Source: Chitinophagales bacterium
Lineage (GTDB): Bacteria > Bacteroidota > Bacteroidia > Chitinophagales > UBA2359
Length of the DNA stretch: 37,335 nt
Assembly (NCBI GenBank): GCA_020630635.1
Contig: JAHDBB010000006.1
Coordinates: 1-37,335 of the forward strand
Direction: 5' to 3'
Shown here piece after piece: positions 1 through 9,094 of this stretch (within the stretch, counting starts at the first letter, position 1; each line of letters opens with the position of its first letter). A model generated the notes under the pieces. That model did no database searches. It was not told where the DNA came from and saw only the letters and a list, made by a program, of their open reading frames with translations. The position numbers and the translations under genes were made by a program.

Positions 1-2
1 CA

Positions 3-62
3 GATAAGGATGATTCAAAAATAGGAAGAAACTTAATTGACAGTGTACTAAGTAACGATTAA
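3..62 (+). CDS. 3' end of an unidentified CDS (partial, begins before the window)
   Basis: Open frame from the window edge: ...DKDDSKIGRNLIDSVLSND*, stop TAA at 60-62; too short to name. Confidence 0.4.
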   Translation, partial: DKDDSKIGRNLIDSVLSND

Positions 63-107
63 AAAATAAGTCCAGCATTTCGGAAAAAGAGATTTTGAGT
101 CAAGATA

Positions 108-155
108 AGGCGAAAAACATAGTCATAGCAGTGCTACGACGAGGCTTTTCAACGC
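108..155 (+). repeat. Second short dispersed repeat, copy A
   Basis: GGCGAAAAACATAGTCATAGCAGTGCTACGACGAGGCTTTTCAACG. Confidence 0.65.
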
Positions 156-225
156 AATATTGGCTCAAAAGATCGCTACCAAATGCGGAAGTTATTTTTT
201 TCTCGTTACTAAACAATGATTTTTT

Positions 226-367
226 TGGAGAGAACGTTTTAGTGCTTTGTCGTACAGCCAAGTCCCGCTATCCGTTCTTATTGCTGCCTTTCGCCTACCG
301 CAAGTCTTTTCGACTTGTGGTCAAAGCCAAGCCCCATGCAGCAATACCACTACTATCGGGTCTAGTT
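226..367 (-). repeat. Dispersed structured element, copy 1
   Basis: GGAGAGAACG...AAGTCCCGCTATCCGTTCTTATTGCTGC...GCAGCAATACCACTACTATCGGGTCTAG; apical stem TATTGCTGC/GCAGCAATA. Confidence 0.85.
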
Positions 368-462
368 GAAAAAGGTCTCAACCCCTATCAAACTGCACAC
401 AAACCAACATGATGCTTTTTATGATATGTTTTTTATCAAAAAAATGAAAAGCACGAACGGTG

Positions 463-480
463 TCTCCCGCTGGCGGGAGA
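463..480. repeat. GC-rich perfect hairpin TCTCCCGC-tg-GCGGGAGA
   Basis: 8-bp inverted repeat in AT-rich intergenic DNA upstream of sprA. Confidence 0.7.
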
Positions 481-671
481 ATGAAAGAGGGTGGATTCAC
501 AAATGAACTGTAATACCTTTATAATAAAAAGGAAATAACCACTTTTAAAAATTAACAATAGATACATTAGGTGCATTGGAAGATATTTCGTAAAAACAGA
601 TGGCATCTGTTTCAAGTGAAGCATCAGAAATAAGGTATTCCAAAGTTTGACTAAGAGATTTTTTGATTTTT

Positions 672-719
672 TAGACGAAAAACACAGTCATAGCAGGGCT
701 ACGACGAGTATTTTCAACG
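672..719 (+). repeat. Second short dispersed repeat, copy B
   Basis: GACGAAAAACACAGTCATAGCAGGGCTACGACGAGTATTTTCAACGA, near-identical to copy A. Confidence 0.65.
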
Positions 720-829
720 ACAAAAATCGGAAAATATCAATGTCAAACGGAATAATTTATTTTTGTTACTTCACCAATAACCAAAATTTACAGAAAATCT
801 ACTAACACCAGTCTTATAGAAATTCAAAA

Positions 830-3800
830 ATGAGCGTAGGGAAGAACATAACCGTCATTACTTTCATAGCCAGTCTTTTACTAGCCCTATCCAATCCAGG
901 ATACAGTTATAATAGAAGTACCGTCTATGATCTAGATTTTGCCACCTATGAAGAAGAGCTATATAATAATATGGTCCCTTCTTTAGTTGAGCCAAGCGAT
1001 TCAGGAGATTTACCATACCCCATACAAGACACCCGTTTCGACTATCTTAACGACCAACCAAGTAACAATCCATTCGATTTACAACCATCCCAATCCAACA
1101 TCGAATACGACCCTGTTACGGGCGAATACTCCATATCCAATCCGTCAACACCGTATATGCCTCCACAGACATTAGAGTTTGACGAATTTTGGGATATTCA
1201 AGACAACTCCAGCATGTCCGATTATTGGCAAAATCAAAGCCAAAATAACTCTAATTTAGGATATGATTTTTCGGGTTTAGCACCCAAATTGGAACTACCC
1301 GATAATATGGGCGGAATCTTTGGAGATGAAGCTGTTGATATTCGTCCCACAGGAGGGATCGAACTCATCATGGGTTACCGAAGACAAATCATTGATAATC
1401 CGACCCTTTTGGAGTGGAACCGAGACATCACACAGCCCGATTTTGATATGAATATCAATATGGGGGTAACAGGAAAGATCGGAAACAACCTCAATTTCAA
1501 CATCAACTATAATACCCAAGCTACTTTCGATTTTGAAAGACGTTTAAAATTGGAGTATACAGGAGATGAAGATGACATTCTCCAAAAAATTGAGGCAGGT
1601 TATGTAGACTTCCCACTTCCTACCACTTTAATACCTGGAAGTCACAGCCTCTTTGGACTCAAAACCCAACTCAAATTTGGTCGTTTAACAGCTACTACCG
1701 TCCTTTCTCAACAAAAATCAGAAAAACGCTGTTTTGACATCGAACAAGGAGCTTTAAGAAAAGAATTTGAAATTCGCTCAGACCAATTTGAAGAAAATAA
1801 ACACTTCTTCCTCGCTCAATACTTTAGAGACAATTATAATCGTGCTTTATCTACCCTTCCTTACATTCAATCAGAAGTATTTATCACCTATGTAGAAGTC
1901 TGGGTTACCAATAGAACAGGAACCACCCAAGATACTCGTAACGTATTGGCATTGATGGACTTAGGAGAAACCGATCCACATCGCCAACCCAACATCACGC
2001 CACAAGTATCGGATAACTTCCCACGCAACGAAGCCAACTCACTTTACGGTTCTGTAGCAGCAGATGGAGATAACAGAAGTATCGACAATGTAATCACAAA
2101 TGTAGAACAAACCTTACAACTTAGTAATACCGCTGATTTTAGATTAACAGAAGCAAGAAGACTTCGTCCCAACGAATTTACTTATGACCCACAATTGGGG
2201 TATATATCGCTCAATACAGGACGATTACAAACAGAAGATATTTTAGCAGTTGCTTACGAATACACGACCATTTGGGGAGACACCTATAAAGTAGGAGAAT
2301 TTTCTCAAGATCGTCCACCAAACATCAATGATTCTGGACGAGAACAAGTTCTTTTGACCAAGATGTTAAAAACAAGAGGACAACCCACCAGCCTTCCTGT
2401 ATGGGACTTAATGATGAGAAACGTCTATAAATTGCCTGGAGCTTATCGTGTCAACAAAGACGACTTTAGATTAAATGTATTCTATGAAACACCTGGTGGT
2501 GGAGTAACCCGTTTCTTACCTGATGGCGAAAATGTACGAGATAAACTATTAATTCAACTTTTGGGCTTGGATAATATGAACTTCCAAAATGACCCCAAAC
2601 CAGATGGTGTTTTCGATTTTTTTACTGCCCAACCAGTCGCACAAAATCCCCAATACGCCACCCAAAACCAATTTGGACAGTCTAATACAGGAGGTAGAGG
2701 ACGTGGCAGTAACTTTGGAGGCAATAATCGAGGATCTCAATACGGAGGAGCCAACGCCCAATACTTTAGCACGATGACACAAAATGGGCTGCTATTCTTC
2801 CCAGTAGTAGAACCTTTTGGAGAAGACCTCAAAAAGAATTTTAGCGACAATGAAGCAGCCTTAGCCAATAGTTTTGCCTATGACTATCTATATGATACTA
2901 CTTTAGTCATTGCAAGACAATTTCCAGAAAAAAACCGTTTCCTCATAAAAGGACAATTTAAGTCCAATAACTCTTCTGAAATTATATTAGGAGCCTTCAA
3001 CATTCCACAGGGTTCTATCGTCGTAAGAGCAGGGGGACAATTATTAAGAGAAGGCTCTGATTATACCGTCAACTACGGATTAGGAAGGGTCAACATCATC
3101 AACGATGCCTACCTAAATTCAGGAATCCCGATCCAGGTTTGTTACGAAGATCAAAACCTCTTCAGTATTCAGCAAAAAACCTTATTTGGAACAAGATTAG
3201 ATTATTGGATCAATGACGACTTTACGTTGGGAGGAACTTACGTACATCTTTCTCAGCGTCCTTTTACCCAAAAAGTCAACTATGGAGATGATGCAATCTC
3301 CAACCGTATGGTCGGTTTAGATGGAAACTACTACAAGGAATCGCCTTGGTTAACTCGAATGGTGGATAAAATTCCATTTATTGATACCAAAGAAAAATCA
3401 TCTGTCAGTTTCAATGCCGAAGCAGCACGATTCATTCCTGGACACGCCAAAGCCATTGATTTAGGTTCCAATGGTGTTGTTTTCTTAGACGATTTTGAAG
3501 GAACACAGAGTCAGTTAAGTATGGAATTCCCGATTACTGCTTGGTCTCTTGCCAGTACACCAACTGGTGGTGGACCAAATGGAGAGCAGATTTTCCCAAC
3601 TGCTGATCTAAAGGATGACTTAAGCTATGGCTATCAAAGAGGTACATTTGCTTGGTACAAAGCTGATTATAGTTCTATCAGACGAGATTCAATGGTTAGA
3701 ACACACTACAACAGAAATATTCAGTTGACAGAAGTTTTCCCACAAAAACAATTTGAACAGGGACAAGTCAATCTTTTAAGTTTTGACTTAGCCTACTTCC

Positions 3801-6800
3801 CAGAACGTCCTGGTCCTTATAACTTTGCGAGTGCTCCTAGCGACCTTGACCAAAATGGGAATCTAGTAAATCCAAAAGAAAGCTGGGGGGGAATGATGAG
3901 AGAATTAGATCTCAATGACTTCCAATTCCACAATATTGAATACATTGAGTTTTGGATGTTAGATCCTTTTATTGATAATCCAGATCATGAGGGTGGAACC
4001 ATGTTTATTGACTTAGGAACGGTATCTGAAGATGTTTTAAAAGATGGTCGTCGTTCCTTTGAAAATGGTCTACCAACCCCTAACCAACCTGAAAATACTG
4101 ATACAACTCTATGGGCAAGAGTTTCCAAAAATAATGTAATTGCCCGTTTCTTTGATAGTGATACGACCAATAGAAGGGCACAAGATGTCGGGTTTGATGG
4201 TTTAGATAACGAAGGGGAAAGAATCCTTTTTCAAAACTATTTAGCCGAAATTGAGGCACGAGCAGACTTATCTCAAGATGTTAAAGATGCTATTTTAGCA
4301 GACCCCGCCAATGACGATTTCGTATTTTTTACAGATTATCCTGCTTCAACAGATATGAGCGAAAGATACAGTCGTTTCAATCATCCACAAGGCAACTCTG
4401 TCAGACAAGATCAAGAACGAGAAGATAGTGGTCAAAGTCGAATTACTCGTTCAGCAACCAACTTACCAGATAACGAGGACTTGAACGATGACAATGCCCT
4501 AGAACAAACAGAATCTTACTTCCAATATCGAATAGAATTACGTCCTGAAGATCTGGTAATGGCTGAACAAGGAAGCAACTTTATTACCAGCATTCAAGAA
4601 AGCAATAGTGAAAATGCCATTGTAGATGGTCTGCCAGCTCGCTGGTTAAAATTCCAAATACCTGTGGCAGAATTTGAAGCACAAGTAGGTGAAATTGCCA
4701 ACTTTACTTCTATTCAATTTATGAGGGTTTATATGACAGATTTTGCTCAACCTGTCGTCTGTCGTCTTGCCGATTTCAACCTTATTCGTAATCAATGGCG
4801 TAGATATGAATCCAATATTTATGAGGAAGGAGAGTATCAACCAAGTGATAATATCACAAGCTCTCAATTCAATTCTACCTCTGTTAGTTTTGAACAACAC
4901 TACAATCGCCAACCAGTTCCTTATCGTATCCCACTAAACGTACAACAGGAACAAATTTTTAACAACACAACTACTCCCCTTCTTCAAAATGAGCAATCTC
5001 TTGCTTTGCAAGTTTGTGATTTGGAGGATGGAGTTGCCAATGCAGTGTTCAAAACAGAACGCTACGATATGCGAATGTTTAAGAGGCTACAAATGTTGAT
5101 ACACGCAGAGGAAGGACTCGAAAGTACCAGTACTTTACAAAATGGAGATGTATCAGCAATCATCAGGATCGGTAGTGATTTTACCTCCAACTATTATGAG
5201 TATGAAGTCCCTCTTACAGTCACTCCCCATCAAAATTATGGAAACAGTGACGCTGATAGAAGGGCTATTTGGCCTGAAGGAAATAGGGTCGATATAGCAT
5301 TAGACGATCTGGTAGAACTCAAAAAAGTTAGGAACTATACGCTTGATAGCCCCAACTTTACCAAGCCCTTCTCTCGCTTTGTAGAAACAGAACTAGTAGA
5401 CTCCTTAACAGGAGAAAGTAAAAAACTTCGCCGTAAAATTACCATTGTGGGAAGTCCTGACTTGGGTAAGGTTTCCACCATTATGTTAGGGGTTAGAAAC
5501 CCAAAAAGAACGGCTTTAACTTTAGATACAGATGATGGCTTAACCAAATGTGCCGAAGTCTGGTTCAATGAAATGGCTCTAGCAGAATTCAATGAAGAAG
5601 GTGGTTATGCCGCCTTAGCTCGTATGGATGTTAAGTTAGCAGACTTTGGTAATGTCACCGTATCTGGAAATATGCATACGGCTGGTTTCGGAACATTAGA
5701 ACAAAAAATTGTAGACCGTTTCCAAGACAATCTCTACCAATACGATGCAACTGCCAATATCAATCTGGATAAGTTTTTACCCAAGAAAAGTGGCATTAGA
5801 ATTCCTATGTATGCAGGTTATTCTGAATCGGTAAGCAATCCTAAATACGATCCTTATAATACGGATATTATTCTCAAAGAAGCACTGGATTCTATAGAAC
5901 TATACAAAGGAAGAGAGGCAAGGGATTCGGTCAAAAAACAAGCCCAAGAATATACCAGTATCAAAAGTTTGAACTTTAGTAATGTACGAAAGATACGAAC
6001 CAATACCGAAAAGAAACAACGTTTTTACGATATTGAAAACTTCAACTTAACAGCCGCTTATACCGAAATCAACTATCGTGATCCAACGGTTGAAAAGGAG
6101 AAAGAGAAACGATACAGAGGAGAATTAGGCTATGCTTACTCAACTAGACCCAAGTATATTCGTCCATTCAATAAGTTGATAAAATCCAAAAACAAGTATC
6201 TTAAACCTATAAAGGATTTCAATTTCAACTTTGTGCCTTCTAGTCTTTCTTTCAGAACAGACCTCAATCGACTCTTAGTGTCCACTAAATTGAGAAACCT
6301 AGTAGGCGATGATTTTGAGATGCCAACTTTCTATAACAAAGACTTTACTTGGGGAAGACACTATGGCTTAAAATTGGATTTGGCGAAGTCATTAAGTTTA
6401 GACTTCCAAGCAAGCAATAATTCTCGTATCGACGAGCCACAAGGCGCACCAACTGATGAGGCAAAAGAAGAACTTTGGAATAACTTCAAAAAGCTAGGTC
6501 GTACGCTCAATTACAACCAAAAAGCAACTGTCAATTGGAATGTGCCTATTGACAAGTTCCCACTATTTGACTGGACTAAAATACGTACCAGCTATGAAAC
6601 GACTTATAATTGGGTAACAGGTCCAGAAGTATTGATTGATTCTTTAGATATTGGTAATACTATTTCTAATAATCGCAATATACGAATCAATGGAGAATTA
6701 AACTTTAGCAAATTGTACAATAAGTCCAAGTTCTTAAAGAAAATCAATACACCAAGTAAGAAAAAGAACAATCGTCCTCCAAGAGATAAGGAAAAAGGCA

Positions 6801-8320
6801 AAGATAAAGACAAGGACAAGGACAAAGAAGACGATAAGACCAAAGAGAAGAAAAAACGAAATGCCTCTAGCATCAATCCTGGTGTCAAAGCAGTAGTTAG
6901 TCCGCTGATTATGCTTAAACGAGCGTCTTTGACCTTTACCCAACGACAAGGAACGGAAGTACCTGGTTTTATGCCTCAATCGCAATTATTGGGACAAAAC
7001 TGGAGTGGAAATGGGGTTTCATCAGCAGCTCCTGGTTTAGACTTCCTGTTTGGTATGCAACCTGATACTACCTGGCTCAATGAAGCAGCCAGCAAAAACT
7101 GGATCACGACCAATCCTTATCTGAACCGACAAGTTCGTCAGACCTATGATCGAAGCATTCAGGGAAAAGCCACAATTGAGCCTTTCAATGGTTTCAAGAT
7201 TGATTTGACCTTGACACAAACTCACAGGGAGACCCGTACAGAGTTCTTTAAAGTCAATCGTGATGGTGAATTTGAACACTTGGCTCCTACCGATATTGGA
7301 AGCTATACGGTTTCTTATCTGCCTTTCAAAACGGCTTGGGATAATCCAGGTGATTCGGTGGAACTCTCTGAAACCTATCAAAAGTTTGAGAGAAATAGAA
7401 GTATTATTTCTCAACGATTGGGTGAAGATAACTTTGCGAGTACGGGTACTTATTATAGTCCAATAGACTCAACCTTCTTAAATGATTACTCAAGAGGATA
7501 TGGTCCTTATTCACAAGACGTTTTATTAGCTTCATTTATTTCGGCTTATAAAGGGGTAGATGCCGACGATATTCAATTGAAAAATATCTTAAGACAGGCT
7601 CCTTTGCCTAACTGGACACTTACTTGGAATGGCTTGAATAATATAAAGGCTTTACAAAATGTCTTATCAAGCATCAATATCACACATGGTTATAAATCAA
7701 CTTATACCATCAATCAATTCCGTACAGAACAATCTTTCAATAGTAAGGTTTATCCGCAAAATACGAACTTACAAGCTCCTTATGTGATGGATACATTATC
7801 TGGTAATTTCTACCCGAACTTCCGTATTCCTGATGTTCAAATATCAGAGCAGTTTGTACCTTTGATTGGGTTGGATATGGCATTTACCAATAACTTTACG
7901 GCTCGTTTCCAATACAATAAGTCTCGTATCTTAGGATTGAGTTTAGTGGATTTCCAAATAAACGAATCCTTGTCAGAAGAATTTACAATTGGAGCAGGTT
8001 ATCAGATTGCAGGATTGCAACTGCCATTTAAGAATAAGGATGGTGAAAATATCGTCTTGAAAAATGACTTGACCTTCAACTGTGACTTTTCTTTGATGGA
8101 CAATATCACTTCGGTCTATGCTTTGGATCAAGATATTGCTCAACCGACAACAGGTAATAATACATTGCGTCTTTCACCGACTATTGATTATGTAGTCAAT
8201 GATCGGATTCGTTTGACCTTGTATTATGAAAGAACTCGGACTCGTCCTTATACGTCACAATCGTATCCAACGATCAATACAAAGGGCGGTATTCGCTTGA
8301 ACTTCTCGTTGGCACAGTAA
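830..8320 (+). CDS. sprA: Cell-surface protein SprA family (giant T9SS outer-membrane translocon component), 2496 aa
   Basis: Very long ORF with N-terminal signal peptide (MSVGKNITVITFIASLLLALSNPGYS); motifs such as GGIELIMGYRRQIIDNPTLLEWNRDITQPDFDMNINMGVTGKIG, KAIDLGSNGVVFLDDFEGTQSQLSM and a beta-strand-rich C-terminus recognisable as SprA. Confidence 0.93.
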   Translation: MSVGKNITVITFIASLLLALSNPGYSYNRSTVYDLDFATYEEELYNNMVPSLVEPSDSGDLPYPIQDTRFDYLNDQPSNNPFDLQPSQSNIEYDPVTGEYSISNPSTPYMPPQTLEFDEFWDIQDNSSMSDYWQNQSQNNSNLGYDFSGLAPKLELPDNMGGIFGDEAVDIRPTGGIELIMGYRRQIIDNPTLLEWNRDITQPDFDMNINMGVTGKIGNNLNFNINYNTQATFDFERRLKLEYTGDEDDILQKIEAGYVDFPLPTTLIPGSHSLFGLKTQLKFGRLTATTVLSQQKSEKRCFDIEQGALRKEFEIRSDQFEENKHFFLAQYFRDNYNRALSTLPYIQSEVFITYVEVWVTNRTGTTQDTRNVLALMDLGETDPHRQPNITPQVSDNFPRNEANSLYGSVAADGDNRSIDNVITNVEQTLQLSNTADFRLTEARRLRPNEFTYDPQLGYISLNTGRLQTEDILAVAYEYTTIWGDTYKVGEFSQDRPPNINDSGREQVLLTKMLKTRGQPTSLPVWDLMMRNVYKLPGAYRVNKDDFRLNVFYETPGGGVTRFLPDGENVRDKLLIQLLGLDNMNFQNDPKPDGVFDFFTAQPVAQNPQYATQNQFGQSNTGGRGRGSNFGGNNRGSQYGGANAQYFSTMTQNGLLFFPVVEPFGEDLKKNFSDNEAALANSFAYDYLYDTTLVIARQFPEKNRFLIKGQFKSNNSSEIILGAFNIPQGSIVVRAGGQLLREGSDYTVNYGLGRVNIINDAYLNSGIPIQVCYEDQNLFSIQQKTLFGTRLDYWINDDFTLGGTYVHLSQRPFTQKVNYGDDAISNRMVGLDGNYYKESPWLTRMVDKIPFIDTKEKSSVSFNAEAARFIPGHAKAIDLGSNGVVFLDDFEGTQSQLSMEFPITAWSLASTPTGGGPNGEQIFPTADLKDDLSYGYQRGTFAWYKADYSSIRRDSMVRTHYNRNIQLTEVFPQKQFEQGQVNLLSFDLAYFPERPGPYNFASAPSDLDQNGNLVNPKESWGGMMRELDLNDFQFHNIEYIEFWMLDPFIDNPDHEGGTMFIDLGTVSEDVLKDGRRSFENGLPTPNQPENTDTTLWARVSKNNVIARFFDSDTTNRRAQDVGFDGLDNEGERILFQNYLAEIEARADLSQDVKDAILADPANDDFVFFTDYPASTDMSERYSRFNHPQGNSVRQDQEREDSGQSRITRSATNLPDNEDLNDDNALEQTESYFQYRIELRPEDLVMAEQGSNFITSIQESNSENAIVDGLPARWLKFQIPVAEFEAQVGEIANFTSIQFMRVYMTDFAQPVVCRLADFNLIRNQWRRYESNIYEEGEYQPSDNITSSQFNSTSVSFEQHYNRQPVPYRIPLNVQQEQIFNNTTTPLLQNEQSLALQVCDLEDGVANAVFKTERYDMRMFKRLQMLIHAEEGLESTSTLQNGDVSAIIRIGSDFTSNYYEYEVPLTVTPHQNYGNSDADRRAIWPEGNRVDIALDDLVELKKVRNYTLDSPNFTKPFSRFVETELVDSLTGESKKLRRKITIVGSPDLGKVSTIMLGVRNPKRTALTLDTDDGLTKCAEVWFNEMALAEFNEEGGYAALARMDVKLADFGNVTVSGNMHTAGFGTLEQKIVDRFQDNLYQYDATANINLDKFLPKKSGIRIPMYAGYSESVSNPKYDPYNTDIILKEALDSIELYKGREARDSVKKQAQEYTSIKSLNFSNVRKIRTNTEKKQRFYDIENFNLTAAYTEINYRDPTVEKEKEKRYRGELGYAYSTRPKYIRPFNKLIKSKNKYLKPIKDFNFNFVPSSLSFRTDLNRLLVSTKLRNLVGDDFEMPTFYNKDFTWGRHYGLKLDLAKSLSLDFQASNNSRIDEPQGAPTDEAKEELWNNFKKLGRTLNYNQKATVNWNVPIDKFPLFDWTKIRTSYETTYNWVTGPEVLIDSLDIGNTISNNRNIRINGELNFSKLYNKSKFLKKINTPSKKKNNRPPRDKEKGKDKDKDKDKEDDKTKEKKKRNASSINPGVKAVVSPLIMLKRASLTFTQRQGTEVPGFMPQSQLLGQNWSGNGVSSAAPGLDFLFGMQPDTTWLNEAASKNWITTNPYLNRQVRQTYDRSIQGKATIEPFNGFKIDLTLTQTHRETRTEFFKVNRDGEFEHLAPTDIGSYTVSYLPFKTAWDNPGDSVELSETYQKFERNRSIISQRLGEDNFASTGTYYSPIDSTFLNDYSRGYGPYSQDVLLASFISAYKGVDADDIQLKNILRQAPLPNWTLTWNGLNNIKALQNVLSSINITHGYKSTYTINQFRTEQSFNSKVYPQNTNLQAPYVMDTLSGNFYPNFRIPDVQISEQFVPLIGLDMAFTNNFTARFQYNKSRILGLSLVDFQINESLSEEFTIGAGYQIAGLQLPFKNKDGENIVLKNDLTFNCDFSLMDNITSVYALDQDIAQPTTGNNTLRLSPTIDYVVNDRIRLTLYYERTRTRPYTSQSYPTINTKGGIRLNFSLAQ

Positions 8321-8343
8321 ACAGAATATTCTAAAATAGGAAA

Positions 8344-8377
8344 GGAGATTCGCCTTGATGGTGAATCTCCTTTTTTT
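8344..8377 (+). terminator. Rho-independent terminator of sprA
   Basis: GGAGATTCGCC-ttgat-GGTGAATCTCC followed by T7, 24 bp after the sprA stop. Confidence 0.9.
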
Positions 8378-8450
8378 ATGCCTTTTGAGACCTCTTCTAA
8401 GTTTGCCAAAGTTATTGATATATTTTACAATCAAAGCAAAAATGTATCGC

Positions 8451-8567
8451 TTCAATCGGATTGCTAACCTAGAAAAGAAGAGGCAATCCGATTGATAAAG
8501 AGAAAGGAGTCATTAATATAAATCAATCGGATTGCTGGTTCATACGGGAAGCCCCATCCGATTGAAA
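8451..8567. repeat. Four alternating copies of quasi-palindromic CAATCGGATTG / CAATCCGATTG
   Basis: TTCAATCGGATTGC 8451-8464; GCAATCCGATTGA 8483-8495; TCAATCGGATTGC 8523-8535; CCATCCGATTGAAA 8554-8567. Confidence 0.8.
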
Positions 8568-8681
8568 CGACTTACCTTTTCGTTGATTTTAGTCAACTTT
8601 AGTGAAACACTTAGACAGCTTGCTCTTTTTCATGTCAGTTTCTAAGCGGTTCAGTTACTGTGGGGACTGACCACAACCATC

Positions 8682-8795
8682 TAGCCCCGATAGAAGTGGT
8701 ATAGCAAAGTGCAGAGCTAGAAGATTTTGCGAAGCTTGCTATAAGAACGGATAGCGGGACTTTCCTGTACGACGAAGCTCCCAACCTTTCGCTCC
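8682..8795 (+). repeat. Dispersed structured element, copy 2
   Basis: TAGCCCCGATAGAAGTGGTATAGCAA...TTGCTATAAGAACGGATAGCGGGAC...TTTCGCTCC; stem TATAGCAA/TTGCTATA. Confidence 0.88.
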
Positions 8796-8875
8796 TAAAA
8801 ATGAAAAATCACTAACTGAACTGCATTAATAATTGAGCATTCACCATTTACAATTATAACATTTATTTTATGATG

Positions 8876-8994
8876 AGGAGAGAACGGTTATTACTCTTTC
8901 ATCGCAACGGGGCTTCTCGCTATCCGTTCTTATCACCAAGCCCCGCCAAACCTTTAGCCAATGCTCATTGGTGATACCACTACTATCGAGTCTA
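8876..8994 (-). repeat. Dispersed structured element, copy 3
   Basis: GAGGAGAGAACG...CTTCTCGCTATCCGTTCTTATCACCAA...TTGGTGATACCACTACTATCGAGTCTA; stem TATCACCAA/TTGGTGATA. Confidence 0.85.
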
Positions 8995-9043
8995 TACAAG
9001 CAAGGACATTTGCTCTATCAAAGGTTTTCAAATAGGCACAAAA

Positions 9044-9073
9044 AAAGCCCAATGGCAACAACCATTGAGCTTT
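9044..9073 (-). terminator. Rho-independent terminator of the rimP-nusA-infB transcript
   Basis: Minus strand AAAGCTCAATGG-ttgttg-CCATTGGGCTTTTTTT, just after the infB stop. Confidence 0.88.
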
Positions 9074-9094
9074 AAATCTTTTATGTATAAGGAC

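Noticed and set aside
95-412. 105-aa ORF on + strand
   Set aside because: Overlaps repeat copy A and main-element copy 1; the sequence is explained by the repeat structure and no recognisable protein family was seen.
436-624. 62-aa minus-strand ORF upstream of sprA
   Set aside because: Low-complexity translation over an intergenic hairpin; no support.
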